Assembly (NCBI GenBank): GCA_017527865.1
Contig: JAFXPN010000004.1
Coordinates: 1-64,000 of the forward strand
Length of the DNA stretch: 64,000 nt
Direction: 5' to 3'
Source: Clostridiales bacterium
Lineage (GTDB): Bacteria; Bacillota; Clostridia; Saccharofermentanales; Saccharofermentanaceae
Within the stretch, counting starts at the first letter, position 1, and the number at the start of each line of letters is the position of its first letter. The translations under genes and the position numbers were made by a program. The notes under the pieces are model-generated. The model was not told the DNA's origin, ran no database searches, and saw nothing but the letters and a program-made list of their open reading frames with translations. Shown in pieces: positions 1 to 8,219 of the stretch.

Positions 1-144
1 CAGCTTTGCAACTTCCACTTCAAAGTCAGACTTCATGATCAGATCGTTGTGTTTTATCGATCTGTCAGCCGGTCTGTCATATGAATTGTTGACCAGAGAT
101 TCCCAGAGTTCTGAATCATACGGGTTATCTTCCGCAGGCTTACG
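1..144 (-). other. Possible coding fragment at window edge
   Basis: The minus strand is open from position 144 to the window edge (48 codons), just after a TAA at 147-145. The translation has a protein-like composition, including the stretch YDRPADRSIKHNDLIMK, but no ATG, GTG or TTG start next to a ribosome binding site. It could be the broken 5' part of a gene that continues outside the window. I do not recognise the family. Confidence 0.25.
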
Positions 145-358
145 TTAAATGACTACCCGGAATTGGGTAATCGTTCAGGTACTCCCCAAACGGTACATCG
201 TTCAACGTAATCTTGGGTAAACATGAACAATATTTAAGAGTAGCGTTGATTAAGCGACAAAAAGCCACGACATTGATTATTGTTTCTTAACCCGATAATC
301 GCAACAATATACGTGTGATCAATAAATGATCATAACAACAAAGAAGGAGATTACGATT

Positions 359-640
359 ATGAAGAGTAATGAAGTTAATGTTAAGGAATTAGAGCAGGTT
401 ACAGGCGGTTCTTCAAAAGAATCTAAGGAGCTTATGGCTTTCATTAAGCGTGTGGATCCCAAATTCGCAGTATACAGCGACTTTGATGTTGCAAATTGGC
501 TTACACAGAGGTCAGGTATACGTTTTGGAGATATGAATCTTTCTTCCTCATGGATGAATGATTATACTCTTGCCAACGGCGAATCCGTCGATCATAGTAA
601 GCTCATGTCTATGCTTGAAGAGCGTTTTCCTAATTCATGA
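359..640 (+). CDS. Orphan double-glycine-leader peptide, bacteriocin-like precursor
   Basis: This is a 93-residue protein. I start it at 359 because AAGGAGA lies about nine bases upstream; an in-frame ATG at 326 has no site. The N-terminus has the hallmarks of a double-glycine export leader: a short charged stretch, then KELEQVTGG at residues 9-17, the kind of sequence cut by peptidase-containing ABC transporters (PCAT) that export bacteriocins and peptide pheromones. The roughly 75-residue remainder is polar, has no Cys and contains several Trp and Met. No modification enzyme, immunity gene or PCAT is adjacent. The leader call is solid; function is unknown. Confidence 0.6.
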   Translation: MKSNEVNVKELEQVTGGSSKESKELMAFIKRVDPKFAVYSDFDVANWLTQRSGIRFGDMNLSSSWMNDYTLANGESVDHSKLMSMLEERFPNS

Positions 641-690
641 TCCTCTACCTGAACGATACCCCAAAGATCATCATAACATTCGAACTAATT

Positions 691-720
691 AAGCCTTCTA
701 TCCGATAGAAGGCTTTATAA
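691..720 (+). terminator. Hairpin after the GG-leader peptide
   Basis: An 11-bp perfect stem (691-701 with 705-715) encloses a 3-base loop. The T-run is short (TTTATAA). It is probably the transcription terminator of the GG-leader peptide gene. Confidence 0.5.
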
Positions 721-821
721 GTTTACATAAATCCGGAGGAGCAGTTGATCTGATTAACTAAGCCCGAATCTGCGCATTTATTTCCAAATCCCCATGCTCA
801 TATCAACAAAACCGTGCAGAA

Positions 822-1028
822 TCATATCTCCAGTTCGACCAGTCTGTAGGTCTTCCTGTACATTTTACCCGTAAACATCATCTTAAAAAAACTCCTGTCA
901 AATCCTTGAAGCTCATCCACCAGATGAGGAGGGGTCAGCGAGTGCTCCGATTTAAACCGAATCTGCAATCCGTTAAGCAAGCCATCCGCAGTTTGAAGAA
1001 TGAACTGCTCAGGGAAATCCGTTCGCAA
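822..1028 (-). CDS. Uncertain small ORF, hypothetical
   Basis: This 68-codon ORF has a basic, protein-like C-terminus and ends inside an otherwise empty 500-base stretch. There is no ribosome binding site before its ATG; the upstream bases are A/T-rich. I recognise no family. It could be a real small gene, a remnant of a longer gene, or chance. The rest of 640-1145 holds only the terminator hairpin and the zinc-ribbon remnant. Confidence 0.2.
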   Translation of the reverse strand: MRTDFPEQFILQTADGLLNGLQIRFKSEHSLTPPHLVDELQGFDRSFFKMMFTGKMYRKTYRLVELEI

Positions 1029-1074
1029 AAAAATATTATCATATCAGTGTATAATTAGCATTAAGGAGGGCCAT

Positions 1075-1131
1075 ACGGCCCTTATAACCTGTCCGACATG
1101 CGGTAAACAGATTGATGTTAATAACAAGTAA
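1075..1131 (+). pseudogene. Remnant of a zinc-ribbon protein, start codon lost
   Basis: After a good Shine-Dalgarno (TTAAGGAGGG, 1061-1070) the frame reads ACG, then ALITCPTCGKQIDVNNK and a stop. Many Clostridia proteins begin with M-ALI-x-C-P-x-C-G-K as an N-terminal zinc ribbon. Here the expected ATG is ACG and the ORF stops after 18 codons, before the second CPxCG pair. It looks like a dead fragment; a very small non-AUG peptide cannot be excluded. Confidence 0.4.
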
Positions 1132-1145
1132 GAAAGGATACATTT

Positions 1146-1709
1146 ATGAAAAGATTAATCGCATTAGCACTTTCCACGGCACTGGTATTATCATTTGCTT
1201 CCTGCAGCAGCGAGTCTGCGGAAACTACAGAGGCTGAGCAGACAACGGCAGTGGAGACAGAAGCTTCGCAGAGTGATGAGCAGATAGCCAATCCCTGGAC
1301 TGAGACAGATGATATTAACGAGGCGTTATCAGGTTCCGGAATCTCGGGTATCTCCTATCCTTCCGACGGAAGCGAGGATACTGATCAGGGTATGATCTCC
1401 TGGTATGCTATCCGTTATACAGACGGAATGATCGAGCTTCAAGGTTACATCGGAGCCGGTCTTATCACTATCCGTAAAGGTCTGGATTCACTGGGTGAAG
1501 ATATCTCCGGTGACTACAATACTTACGATACGACATACACTCGCGGTATTGCCACCTGCAGATCTTATGCACCTGATGCAGCCCGCGTAGTAACATGGCA
1601 GGCAAACGGATTCAGCTACAGCATCGTCGTTCAGAATCAGGGCGATGTTGATTATTCTTACGGTCTTACTGACGATACAGTTAATTACTTTGTGGAGGTG
1701 TTTGAATAA
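1146..1709 (+). CDS. Predicted lipoprotein, unknown function
   Basis: A 187-residue protein with a lipoprotein signal peptide: basic MKR, a hydrophobic core and lipobox SFASC with Cys20. A Ser/Thr/Glu-rich linker follows (about 21-50), then a mixed domain of about 130 residues rich in Tyr, Asp and Gly. AGAAAGGA precedes the ATG. It should be anchored on the outer face of the membrane. I do not recognise the domain. It is the only gene of its unit and lies upstream of hsp20. Confidence 0.75.
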   Translation: MKRLIALALSTALVLSFASCSSESAETTEAEQTTAVETEASQSDEQIANPWTETDDINEALSGSGISGISYPSDGSEDTDQGMISWYAIRYTDGMIELQGYIGAGLITIRKGLDSLGEDISGDYNTYDTTYTRGIATCRSYAPDAARVVTWQANGFSYSIVVQNQGDVDYSYGLTDDTVNYFVEVFE

Positions 1710-1816
1710 TCAGGCAGCTGTAATAAGTGTGCAACCCCATATATTATAGTCCCGTAGAACTTAGGCGGCGGCTTCAAAACTGCACAAATCCGCCGGCAAA
1801 AGATGGTTCAATTTGA

Positions 1817-1843
1817 TTAGCACTCTCCACTTGCGAGTGCTAA
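1817..1843 (+). promoter_or_regulatory. CIRCE operator (HrcA site)
   Basis: A perfect inverted repeat, TTAGCACTC-N9-GAGTGCTAA. This is the consensus CIRCE element bound by the heat-shock repressor HrcA. It overlaps the -35 of the hsp20 promoter, so repression by HrcA is expected. Confidence 0.95.
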
Positions 1844-1858
1844 TAAGAAGACTATAAT
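1831..1858 (+). promoter_or_regulatory. Sigma-A promoter of hsp20
   Basis: TTGCGA at 1831-1836 and TATAAT at 1853-1858 are separated by 16 bases. The -35 lies inside the CIRCE element. Confidence 0.75.
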
Positions 1859-1946
1859 GGTATCAGAACAAAGGAACGAAGATCAATAGATAGATCAGAC
1901 CTCCGCTTCGATGCTCGGATAACAACAATCAAAGGAGATGATTATT

Positions 1947-2393
1947 ATGTTGATGTCCGATCTGTTTGGAGAGAATTTGTTTGATGAGTTTTGGGGTTTT
2001 CCTACACAGCATGAGCTTGCCAATCTGGACAAGAGGCTCTATGGGAAGAATGCACAGCGCATGATGAGCACTGATGTTCATGAGACGGAAGAGAATTATG
2101 AGATGGATATGGATCTTCCGGGCTTCAAGAAAGATCAGATCAACATCAAGCTCGAAGACGGCTATCTTACGATAAGCGCAGCCAAGGGCCATGATGAAGA
2201 GAAGAAACGCCACGGTAAGGTCATCCGTCAGGAAAGATACTCAGGCGCGATGCAGAGAAGCTTCTATGTCGGTGATGCAGTTATGAAGGAAGACGTGAAA
2301 GCAAAGTTCGAGGACGGAGTGCTGAAGCTCACGATCCCGAAGAAAGAACTCCAGGCATTGCCTGAGAATAACACCATTAACATTGAAGGTTAA
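1947..2393 (+). CDS. hsp20: Small heat-shock protein, Hsp20/alpha-crystallin family
   Basis: An ATP-independent holdase that binds unfolding proteins in the cytoplasm. The 148-residue product has a short variable N-terminus and an alpha-crystallin domain at about 45-145, with the MDLPGFKKDQINIKLEDGYL signature and an FEDGVLKLTIPKK strand near the end. I choose ATG 1947 because AAAGGAG at 1931-1937 then has a normal spacing of nine; ATG 1938 directly abuts the site. It is monocistronic and controlled by CIRCE alone, without groESL or dnaK nearby. Confidence 0.93.
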   Translation: MLMSDLFGENLFDEFWGFPTQHELANLDKRLYGKNAQRMMSTDVHETEENYEMDMDLPGFKKDQINIKLEDGYLTISAAKGHDEEKKRHGKVIRQERYSGAMQRSFYVGDAVMKEDVKAKFEDGVLKLTIPKKELQALPENNTINIEG

Positions 2394-2418
2394 GGAACAT
2401 TATTCATTACTATTTTCG

Positions 2419-2455
2419 AAAAGCTCGGAACCGCATCTCCGGGCTTTTCTTATGC
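2419..2455. terminator. Bidirectional terminator between hsp20 and CPBP gene
   Basis: AAAAGCTCGG (2419-2428) pairs with CCGGGCTTTT (2439-2448), with A/T-rich flanks on both sides. It sits between two convergent genes and can serve both. Confidence 0.65.
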
Positions 2456-3208
2456 TTTTCGCATGTGCGTCAGGATTATAACGGCAAGCGGCAGCATAGC
2501 CCCCAGCGTAAACAGCACGAAAAGCGCCGCGCACGCGGGATGGATGAGGGTAAGCCCCATCGGCAGGTAAGCCCCGTAGATATTCGACAGACTGTGCAGC
2601 AGGACCGCGGGCCAGAGCTTCCCCGTCTTCACCGTGATCCACGCGAGTACAAGACCTATCGCGAAGGTGTACGGCACCTGGGCGATGCCCTGCGAATACA
2701 GGTGCGGCAGTGCGAATAACACCGCGGACACTAAAACGGCCCCCTTGAAGCCGAGAGGCGAGAGACGGTCTAATACGAGCCTTCGGAAGAGCAATTCCTC
2801 GAATATGGGATTAAATACCAATAATAAGATCAGATAGAACCACGGATGCCCGAACAGTTCACCGGCCCCGATACCGGTCGGTTCGTGCCCTGTCAGCTTC
2901 GTTATGATGTTGATAACAAATACCAGTGGGAAGGAAAGACCGCTTTGCACGATAAACGCCTTTCCGATGAGCCCTGCGGAAGGTCTGAAGAAGGGTTCGG
3001 CGGTTAGCTTATCAGCAGGCATTCCTATACAGACGAGAAGGAATGCGCCGATTCCGAGTGTATACGGAATGACCATCGCCGAGAGGGCCTTGCCCCATAC
3101 TCCGCCTATAAGACCGTTAATATACCCGCCGAGAAGTTCGGTTACCAGAAACCATGCTATTAGACCTGTTAGTACCCTGAGAACCGTAATAAGATCATTC
3201 TTATTCAT
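2450..3208 (-). CDS. CPBP-family intramembrane metalloprotease (CAAX/Abi type)
   Basis: A polytopic membrane protein of 252 residues. The Abi/CPBP motifs are present: Glu-Glu in FEELLFRR (about 137-138), FALPH with His169, and a later LHS with His205. These residues form the zinc/glutamate active site of the Rce1-like family. Bacterial members act in peptide maturation, bacteriocin self-immunity or unknown proteolysis. AAGGAG about nine bases before ATG 3208 sets the start. The gene overlaps the end of the preceding membrane gene by eight bases and is the last gene of a LytTR-led operon. Confidence 0.85.
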   Translation of the reverse strand: MNKNDLITVLRVLTGLIAWFLVTELLGGYINGLIGGVWGKALSAMVIPYTLGIGAFLLVCIGMPADKLTAEPFFRPSAGLIGKAFIVQSGLSFPLVFVINIITKLTGHEPTGIGAGELFGHPWFYLILLLVFNPIFEELLFRRLVLDRLSPLGFKGAVLVSAVLFALPHLYSQGIAQVPYTFAIGLVLAWITVKTGKLWPAVLLHSLSNIYGAYLPMGLTLIHPACAALFVLFTLGAMLPLAVIILTHMRKA

Positions 3209-3650
3209 TCCCCCAATGCTCCTTCTTAAAAGAATTAAGAGCATTGTTCATCTCATCGGTCTTGGATTTGGCGACCAGATATACGATTACATTCATCGCG
3301 AAGAATACGGCAAAGAAAACCCCTGCGAGCAGCAGCAGGAACGGCAGGGTGACCGGCACTCCCATAAGCACAGCGGCACCGATCGCAATCCCCAAGTACA
3401 CCGGCGCGAAGATGATGTTCTTAAGGTTCATGGACTTCGACTTGCCCCACTCAGATCTCTCGATAAATGATCTTATGAAGTTGAAGCATGCGATGGCCAG
3501 GAACATCAGAACAAGGATGAGTACGCTCAAGGGATCGATCATCGTACCGAACACGATTGACATGACCGCATAGATGATAATGCTCAAGATGAAGCAGGCC
3601 GCCGATATAAGAAGAGATTTGATCAAAGACTTTTTTATAATTGAATTCAT
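3201..3650 (-). CDS. Small membrane protein of LytTR operon, DUF3021-like
   Basis: 149 residues with about four hydrophobic segments (roughly 12-33, 40-62, 83-105 and 107-128) and a charged C-terminal tail. Its size, topology and position directly after a short LytTR regulator match the DUF3021 proteins that accompany such regulators in Firmicutes, where the pair often forms an autoregulated module. The family call rests mainly on context. Its ATG overlaps the LytTR stop by one base (TAATG), so translation is probably coupled. Confidence 0.65.
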   Translation of the reverse strand: MNSIIKKSLIKSLLISAACFILSIIIYAVMSIVFGTMIDPLSVLILVLMFLAIACFNFIRSFIERSEWGKSKSMNLKNIIFAPVYLGIAIGAAVLMGVPVTLPFLLLLAGVFFAVFFAMNVIVYLVAKSKTDEMNNALNSFKKEHWGNE

Positions 3651-4105
3651 TATGATCTGCCTCCCTTCATTCCTATGGCTTTCTTGAAGTCGCTTACATA
3701 GCTTCTCGATACGATGAGAAGTTCACCGTTGATAAGCTTAAGCTTTACCCTTCTCGCGTCTTCCGGGGATATCAGACTTATTGCTTTGATGTTTACTATC
3801 GTGCTCTTCGAGATCCTTACGAAGAACCTGCTGCGAAGATCCTCTTCGAGCTCGTAAAGAGTTCTTCTTACCCTGTAAACATCTTTTGCCTTATAAGCGA
3901 AAACATCCCTGTCCACCGCCTCGAAATAGAGTATGCCGGCGATACGGATAAACTCCTTGTCACCGTTATCCTTCAATCCCTCGATCGTGTCTGAGGACTG
4001 ATCTATCGCACGGATCAGATTATCGATCTCCTCCGTTCTTTCCTTATAACGGATCTCGACCTCGGTCTCGCCGATATCGGGGCACTGCTTAAGAAATAAC
4101 TTCAT
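3650..4105 (-). CDS. LytTR-family DNA-binding regulator
   Basis: A 151-residue stand-alone LytTR regulator without a receiver domain. The LytTR domain spans about residues 55-148, with GILYFEAVDRDVFAY, RFFVRISKSTIVNI and a terminal SRSYVSDFKKAIG, all typical for this fold. I start at 4105 because AGGAGG lies directly upstream; an ORF extends further up without a site. First gene of an operon with the DUF3021-like and CPBP genes. It likely controls its own operon and may control the divergent gene at 4251. Confidence 0.9.
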   Translation of the reverse strand: MKLFLKQCPDIGETEVEIRYKERTEEIDNLIRAIDQSSDTIEGLKDNGDKEFIRIAGILYFEAVDRDVFAYKAKDVYRVRRTLYELEEDLRSRFFVRISKSTIVNIKAISLISPEDARRVKLKLINGELLIVSRSYVSDFKKAIGMKGGRS

Positions 4106-4250
4106 TCCGCCTCCTTCAGAAGCATTGATATCATCCAAGTTACATCTTATCAATAAAAATGGAATAACAGGTACATACAGGCGGATAAGAGGACAGTTTT
4201 CGGTTATAATAACATCGCATGGAATAATGGAATAAGGGAGGGAAATGATC

Positions 4251-5540
4251 ATGCCGCCTTCAAGAAGAAGTTCAAGTTCGAGCTCACACAGAAGCTCAAG
4301 TTCACACAGAAGTTCAAGTCACAGCTCTCACAGGAGTCACTCCTCAAGCAGAAGCAGTCACAGCTCTCACAGCAGCAGAAGTTATTCCGGCGGGTCGCAT
4401 ACCTTCGGAAACTACGGGAAAACCAGGACCGTAACCCCGCCCCGCAGGCAGCGCACCAATCAGCCCCGGGGCTACATGGGGTCCATTGCTGCCCCCTTGC
4501 TTCGATCTTCAAGGCACGATTATCAGTACTACCCTTCAAGATGGTACGACGAGTCCACAGGCACGCAGTATGAGGCCGGTTACTACGACGAGAACGGTCA
4601 GTACTACAAGAACGTCGCCGTCAAGAAAGGCAGCAGCTATGAGACGCTTCTAGAGTGCGAATACTGCGGTACCCAGATCAAGCTTAAGTGGGAGGAGGGC
4701 GCCATTCCTTCGTGTCCCAACTGCGGCGCGCAGCTTACGAATGTTGCCGACAATGCTGTTGTCGAAGACGCGCTTCAGGATCAGATAGTATCTTCCGGCT
4801 ACAGAAGAAGTTCCGGCAGCGGATGTGTAAAGCCTATTATCATTGCGCTGTCATGCTTTTTCCTGCTGCCCACGCTGTTTTACGCATGCATGACCAAGAT
4901 CATGAATGTTGACATCGGAACCCCAACTGAATATGTGCAGGAAGAGGTTTCCGGCGACAGCATCTACATAGACGTTCTGGGAAGAGAGTGTTACTGGGAT
5001 GACGAATACGAGTGCTACTACGATGAAGAGACTGACTTCTATTTCGTCTACGCCGATGAGGTCAACCCTCCTGAGTGGCAGTACTGGTATGAGGGCATAT
5101 CATCGGACTATGGCGATTACGGCTGGATGTCCTATCACTACGACGAGGGACTTTGGTATATAGAGACAAGCAGCGGCAACTGGGAAGTGCTGCCTGACAG
5201 ATACGACACATCGGCTCTCTGGCATGTGCCCGAGATGGGAACAGGTAAGTATATGGAGCAGGATTCGATCTATGTCGAAGCGATAGGCAGGACATGTGAA
5301 TGGATGCCGGAAGATTATTCATATTACGATCCGGACACGGACTGCTACTTCTTCTATAACGATTATGTGGAGCCGCCGATCTGGCAGTACTGGTATGTCG
5401 GCATCTCTTCGGATTATCCCGGGTACGGCAATATGGAATACGATACTGACGAAGGCTGCTGGTATATAGAGACGAGTGAGGGGAACTGGGAAGTGCTTCC
5501 CGGCACCTACGACGCCTCCGGCCTCTGGCACATGGAATAA
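4251..5540 (+). CDS. Membrane protein with Ser/His/Arg-rich head, zinc ribbon and duplicated extracellular domain
   Basis: About 429 residues. Order: a low-complexity head of Ser, His and Arg (about 3-50), a basic Pro/Arg/Gly linker, a zinc ribbon (CEYCGTQ with CPNCGAQ, about 125-150), one membrane segment (about 193-213), then two tandem copies of an acidic, Tyr/Trp-rich domain of about 95 residues (about 235-330 and 335-429). Both copies share WQYWYxGISSDY and GNWEVLP. The head and ribbon should be cytoplasmic and the repeats extracellular. ATG 4251 has better spacing to AAGGGAGGG than ATG 4245. I do not recognise the repeated domain. Divergent from the LytTR operon. Confidence 0.75.
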   Translation: MPPSRRSSSSSSHRSSSSHRSSSHSSHRSHSSSRSSHSSHSSRSYSGGSHTFGNYGKTRTVTPPRRQRTNQPRGYMGSIAAPLLRSSRHDYQYYPSRWYDESTGTQYEAGYYDENGQYYKNVAVKKGSSYETLLECEYCGTQIKLKWEEGAIPSCPNCGAQLTNVADNAVVEDALQDQIVSSGYRRSSGSGCVKPIIIALSCFFLLPTLFYACMTKIMNVDIGTPTEYVQEEVSGDSIYIDVLGRECYWDDEYECYYDEETDFYFVYADEVNPPEWQYWYEGISSDYGDYGWMSYHYDEGLWYIETSSGNWEVLPDRYDTSALWHVPEMGTGKYMEQDSIYVEAIGRTCEWMPEDYSYYDPDTDCYFFYNDYVEPPIWQYWYVGISSDYPGYGNMEYDTDEGCWYIETSEGNWEVLPGTYDASGLWHME

Positions 5541-5560
5541 AGCCGCGAAAACTACTGGGA

Positions 5561-5576
5561 GTTAGCCTAAGCTAAC
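5561..5576. promoter_or_regulatory. Palindromic operator TTAGC-N4-GCTAA, copy 1
   Basis: GTTAGCCTAAGCTAAC is a perfect 16-bp palindrome overlapping the -35 region of the promoter whose TATAAT is at 5585-5590. The same motif occurs at 57413, 58480 and 59059. It is probably bound by a dimeric, metal-responsive regulator; this is inferred from the genes it precedes. Confidence 0.7.
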
Positions 5577-5584
5577 AAATGCGT

Positions 5585-5590
5585 TATAAT
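5585..5590 (+). promoter_or_regulatory. -10 box of the ATC hydrolase / FprA operon
   Basis: TATAAT, with the expected -35 position falling inside the palindrome at 5561-5576. No strong -35 hexamer is seen. Confidence 0.55.
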
Positions 5591-5631
5591 GTCATTGTTG
5601 CAATCAGATCTTAAGGAGAGGTGAGCGTGAG

Positions 5632-6264
5632 ATGAAGTATAGCGGAATGCCTGCCGGAATGTGGATGTATTATAAAGGAGCTTTTCGTAAGGCTCTTGTA
5701 AATGACTTGGGGTACACTCCTGCGGCAGCGGCTGCAATAGCCAAAGCTGCGGAGCCCAGATACCGGGAGATCATCGGTAAGCTGCCGGAGTTCGAGAAAG
5801 AAGACAGGTTTAAGACCAATATCATAAGCTGCGCGACGTTTACGGCTTTTCTTCTTTCGATGGACAGGAGACCCACGGTAGAGGAGGCAACCCGCTATTA
5901 TGAGCACGCGATGACTAATGCGGCCACGAAGGCTTTCTGCCGCATGGCCGGAAAGAAGAAGTTTACCGAAGCCGATATTGAAGGGCAGAAGAAGACTGCC
6001 GCGCTAAGAGCCGGTGACCGTAATCCTTATTCGTGGACCATGGATTATCTGCCGTACTCTGACGGCAGCGGATATGAGGCGCGGTTCTATACATGCGGCA
6101 TCTGTACACTCATGAAGGAGTACGGATTCTATGATCTTGTTCCCGCGATGTGTCATCTGGATTATACTATGAGTGAGTTTGGCGGAGCTTCGGTCTTTGT
6201 CAGGAAATATACTCTGGCTTCCGGAGGTCCGTACTGCGACTGCGGGTATAAGAGGAAGCATTAA
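5632..6264 (+). CDS. L-2-amino-thiazoline-4-carboxylic acid hydrolase-like protein
   Basis: 210 residues resembling the ATC hydrolase family, named for hydrolysis of L-ATC to S-carbamoyl-cysteine but usually of unknown role in Clostridia. The C-terminal half has conserved-looking Cys and His: FYTCGICTLMKEYG, MCHLDYTM and YCDCGYKRK. AAGGAG lies 14 bases upstream of the ATG, a long spacing; the nearer GTG codons run into stops. First gene of an operon with a flavo-diiron protein, under the palindrome at 5561, which suggests a role in redox or metal stress. Confidence 0.75.
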   Translation: MKYSGMPAGMWMYYKGAFRKALVNDLGYTPAAAAAIAKAAEPRYREIIGKLPEFEKEDRFKTNIISCATFTAFLLSMDRRPTVEEATRYYEHAMTNAATKAFCRMAGKKKFTEADIEGQKKTAALRAGDRNPYSWTMDYLPYSDGSGYEARFYTCGICTLMKEYGFYDLVPAMCHLDYTMSEFGGASVFVRKYTLASGGPYCDCGYKRKH

Positions 6265-6288
6265 TTCTATTCAGGGCAGGTAATCAAT

Positions 6289-7449
6289 ATGTTTGTTTCA
6301 GACGATATCTTCTACGCAGGTGTTAATGATCACGAGATAGATCTTTTTGAAGGTCAGTATGATATCCCCGCGGGCATGGCTTATAACTCTTACGTGATCA
6401 TGGATGAGAAGATCGCGGTAATGGATTCGGTCGACAGGAACTTCGGAGAAGAGTGGCTCGGGAACATCAGAAGTGTGCTTGGCGACAGGACTCCCGACTA
6501 TCTTATAGTGCAGCACATGGAGCCGGATCATTCGGCTAATATCGCGGCATTCGCACAGGCTTTCACGGAAGCGAAAATCGTCAGCAGCAACGTGGCTTTC
6601 ACCATGATGAAGAAGTATTTCGGCACTGACTTCGCCGAGCGTAAAGTGGTGGTAAAAGAAGGTGACACCTTAAGTCTCGGCAAGCACGAGCTCAAGTTCG
6701 TGGCGGCGCCGATGGTGCACTGGCCCGAGGTCATGATGACTTATGATACCTACAGCAAGGTGTTCTTCAGCGCGGATGCATTCGGTAAGTTCGGTGCCCT
6801 CGATATTGAGGAGGACTGGGCATGTGAAGCCCGCCGTTACTACTTCGGCATCGTCGGCAAATTCGGTCAGCAGGTGCAGGCACTCCTCAAGAAAGCCGCG
6901 GCTCTCGACATCAAGACAATCTGTCCTCTTCACGGTCCGGTGCTCACGGAGAACCTCGGATATTACCTGGATCTTTATAACACTTGGTCTTCATACGGCG
7001 TGGAGTCGGAGGGAGTTCTAATCGCATACACTTCTGTCTACGGCAACACGAAGCAGGCGGCGCAGCTTCTCCGTGATAAGCTTGAGGCAGCAGGCTGCCC
7101 GAAGGTCGCGATAACCGACCTCGCGCGTGACGACATGGCCGAAGCGGTAGAAGATGCTTTCAGATACGGCAAAGTAGTGCTCGCGACTACTACATATAAC
7201 GGTGACATCTTCCCGTTCATGCGCGAGTTTATTAACGAGCTTCTCGAGCGCAATTACCAGAACAGGACTATCGGAATTATCGAGAACGGCACATGGGCGC
7301 CTATGGCGGCGAAGGTTATAAAGGCGAAGTTCGAGGGCAGCAAAGATATCACTTTCGCGCAGAATGTGGTCACCGTAAATGCGGCGCTTGATGATGCCGC
7401 GCGCTCCGCGATAGAGGCGCTGGCGGCGGAACTGATAAGTGAGGGGTAA
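6289..7449 (+). CDS. fprA: Flavo-diiron protein (FprA, A-type flavoprotein)
   Basis: Reduces O2 to water or NO to N2O in anaerobes, taking electrons from reduced rubredoxin or F420. The 386-residue protein has a metallo-beta-lactamase-like diiron domain (about 1-245), with ligands H76-x-E78-x-D80-H81, H144, D163 and H215 visible, then a flavodoxin domain (about 250-386) with an SVYGNTK FMN loop. Length is normal for a class A enzyme. It lies 25 bases after the ATC hydrolase gene and six before the next, so probably one operon. Cytoplasmic; protects against oxygen or NO. Confidence 0.95.
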   Translation: MFVSDDIFYAGVNDHEIDLFEGQYDIPAGMAYNSYVIMDEKIAVMDSVDRNFGEEWLGNIRSVLGDRTPDYLIVQHMEPDHSANIAAFAQAFTEAKIVSSNVAFTMMKKYFGTDFAERKVVVKEGDTLSLGKHELKFVAAPMVHWPEVMMTYDTYSKVFFSADAFGKFGALDIEEDWACEARRYYFGIVGKFGQQVQALLKKAAALDIKTICPLHGPVLTENLGYYLDLYNTWSSYGVESEGVLIAYTSVYGNTKQAAQLLRDKLEAAGCPKVAITDLARDDMAEAVEDAFRYGKVVLATTTYNGDIFPFMREFINELLERNYQNRTIGIIENGTWAPMAAKVIKAKFEGSKDITFAQNVVTVNAALDDAARSAIEALAAELISEG

Positions 7450-7454
7450 GACTT

Positions 7455-8111
7455 GTGTTCATAGTATTGCTTAATGTGGTTGTAGTCATGGCCGCACTCG
7501 GAATAGCGGCATTCCTGACTTTGCTCGCTATCGTGATGATCATCGTCTCATGTGTTCGTGCTTCGGCAGCCAAGAAGAAGGGTCAGAAGACTTTGAAGGT
7601 CGGACTGTGGGTCGGCATCTTCATGATAGTGATACCCTGGATCTTAGTGGGCGTTCTGGTCCTTCAGGTGAAGGTAAACGACAAAGCTTTCCACCGCTGG
7701 GATGTCGGCAAGGAAGTGCTTGCCACTGCAGTTCTTGATGACGATTCCGACGATCTCTACGATATGTTCTCGGATAATGTTCTGGACCGTAACGGCTTAA
7801 CGCAGGCAGATCTTGATGCGTTCCTTACTGAGTGCAACATCGAGAATGACAGTGCGGCCGACCTCGAGAATTACTCGGATTTCCACGGACAGTACAGTCA
7901 TTACAGACCTTACTCGAGTCATGATAACGGCAGGACTCAGTATTGTTTCCAGTATACGATGTATGATGTCAACGATGAAGGCGGAAACCTCACTATCGTC
8001 GGTATCAGCGGTGATGAAGAGGATGAAGACGAGATCGGCATCTGGTACATGACTTATCTTGATGACCGGACGAGTATCGTGTTCGGCGAAGAAGCCCCTT
8101 CAGAGAGCTGA
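7455..8111 (+). CDS. Membrane-anchored protein of unknown function
   Basis: 218 residues starting at GTG 7455, behind GAGGGG. Two hydrophobic segments (about 3-33 and 48-70) are followed by an acidic extracellular domain of about 145 residues with a possible DUF5104-like character (VLDDDSDDLYDMFSDNVL). I am not sure of the family. It follows fprA by five bases and is likely in the same operon. No catalytic motif is seen. Confidence 0.65.
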   Translation: MFIVLLNVVVVMAALGIAAFLTLLAIVMIIVSCVRASAAKKKGQKTLKVGLWVGIFMIVIPWILVGVLVLQVKVNDKAFHRWDVGKEVLATAVLDDDSDDLYDMFSDNVLDRNGLTQADLDAFLTECNIENDSAADLENYSDFHGQYSHYRPYSSHDNGRTQYCFQYTMYDVNDEGGNLTIVGISGDEEDEDEIGIWYMTYLDDRTSIVFGEEAPSES

Positions 8112-8219
8112 GCCTACATTCTCGAAGCAGGCATCGTGCATCTTTATAAAATCTTATAATTTTATTTTATTGTATTTCATACTCACGCGATATATTATTA
8201 GCAACGCGGAGGTATATAT

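Noticed and set aside
140..299. C-terminus of a transposase on the minus strand
   Set aside because: A 52-codon open frame ends at 140 and looks protein-like, but I could not match it to any transposase motif and no terminal inverted repeats are seen.
1929..2213. 94-codon ORF opposite hsp20
   Set aside because: Shadow of the Hsp20 gene; no start signal.
4255..4400. Non-coding simple repeat (AGC/TCA-rich)
   Set aside because: It is the Ser/His/Arg-rich coding head of the 4251 gene; the frame is kept throughout.
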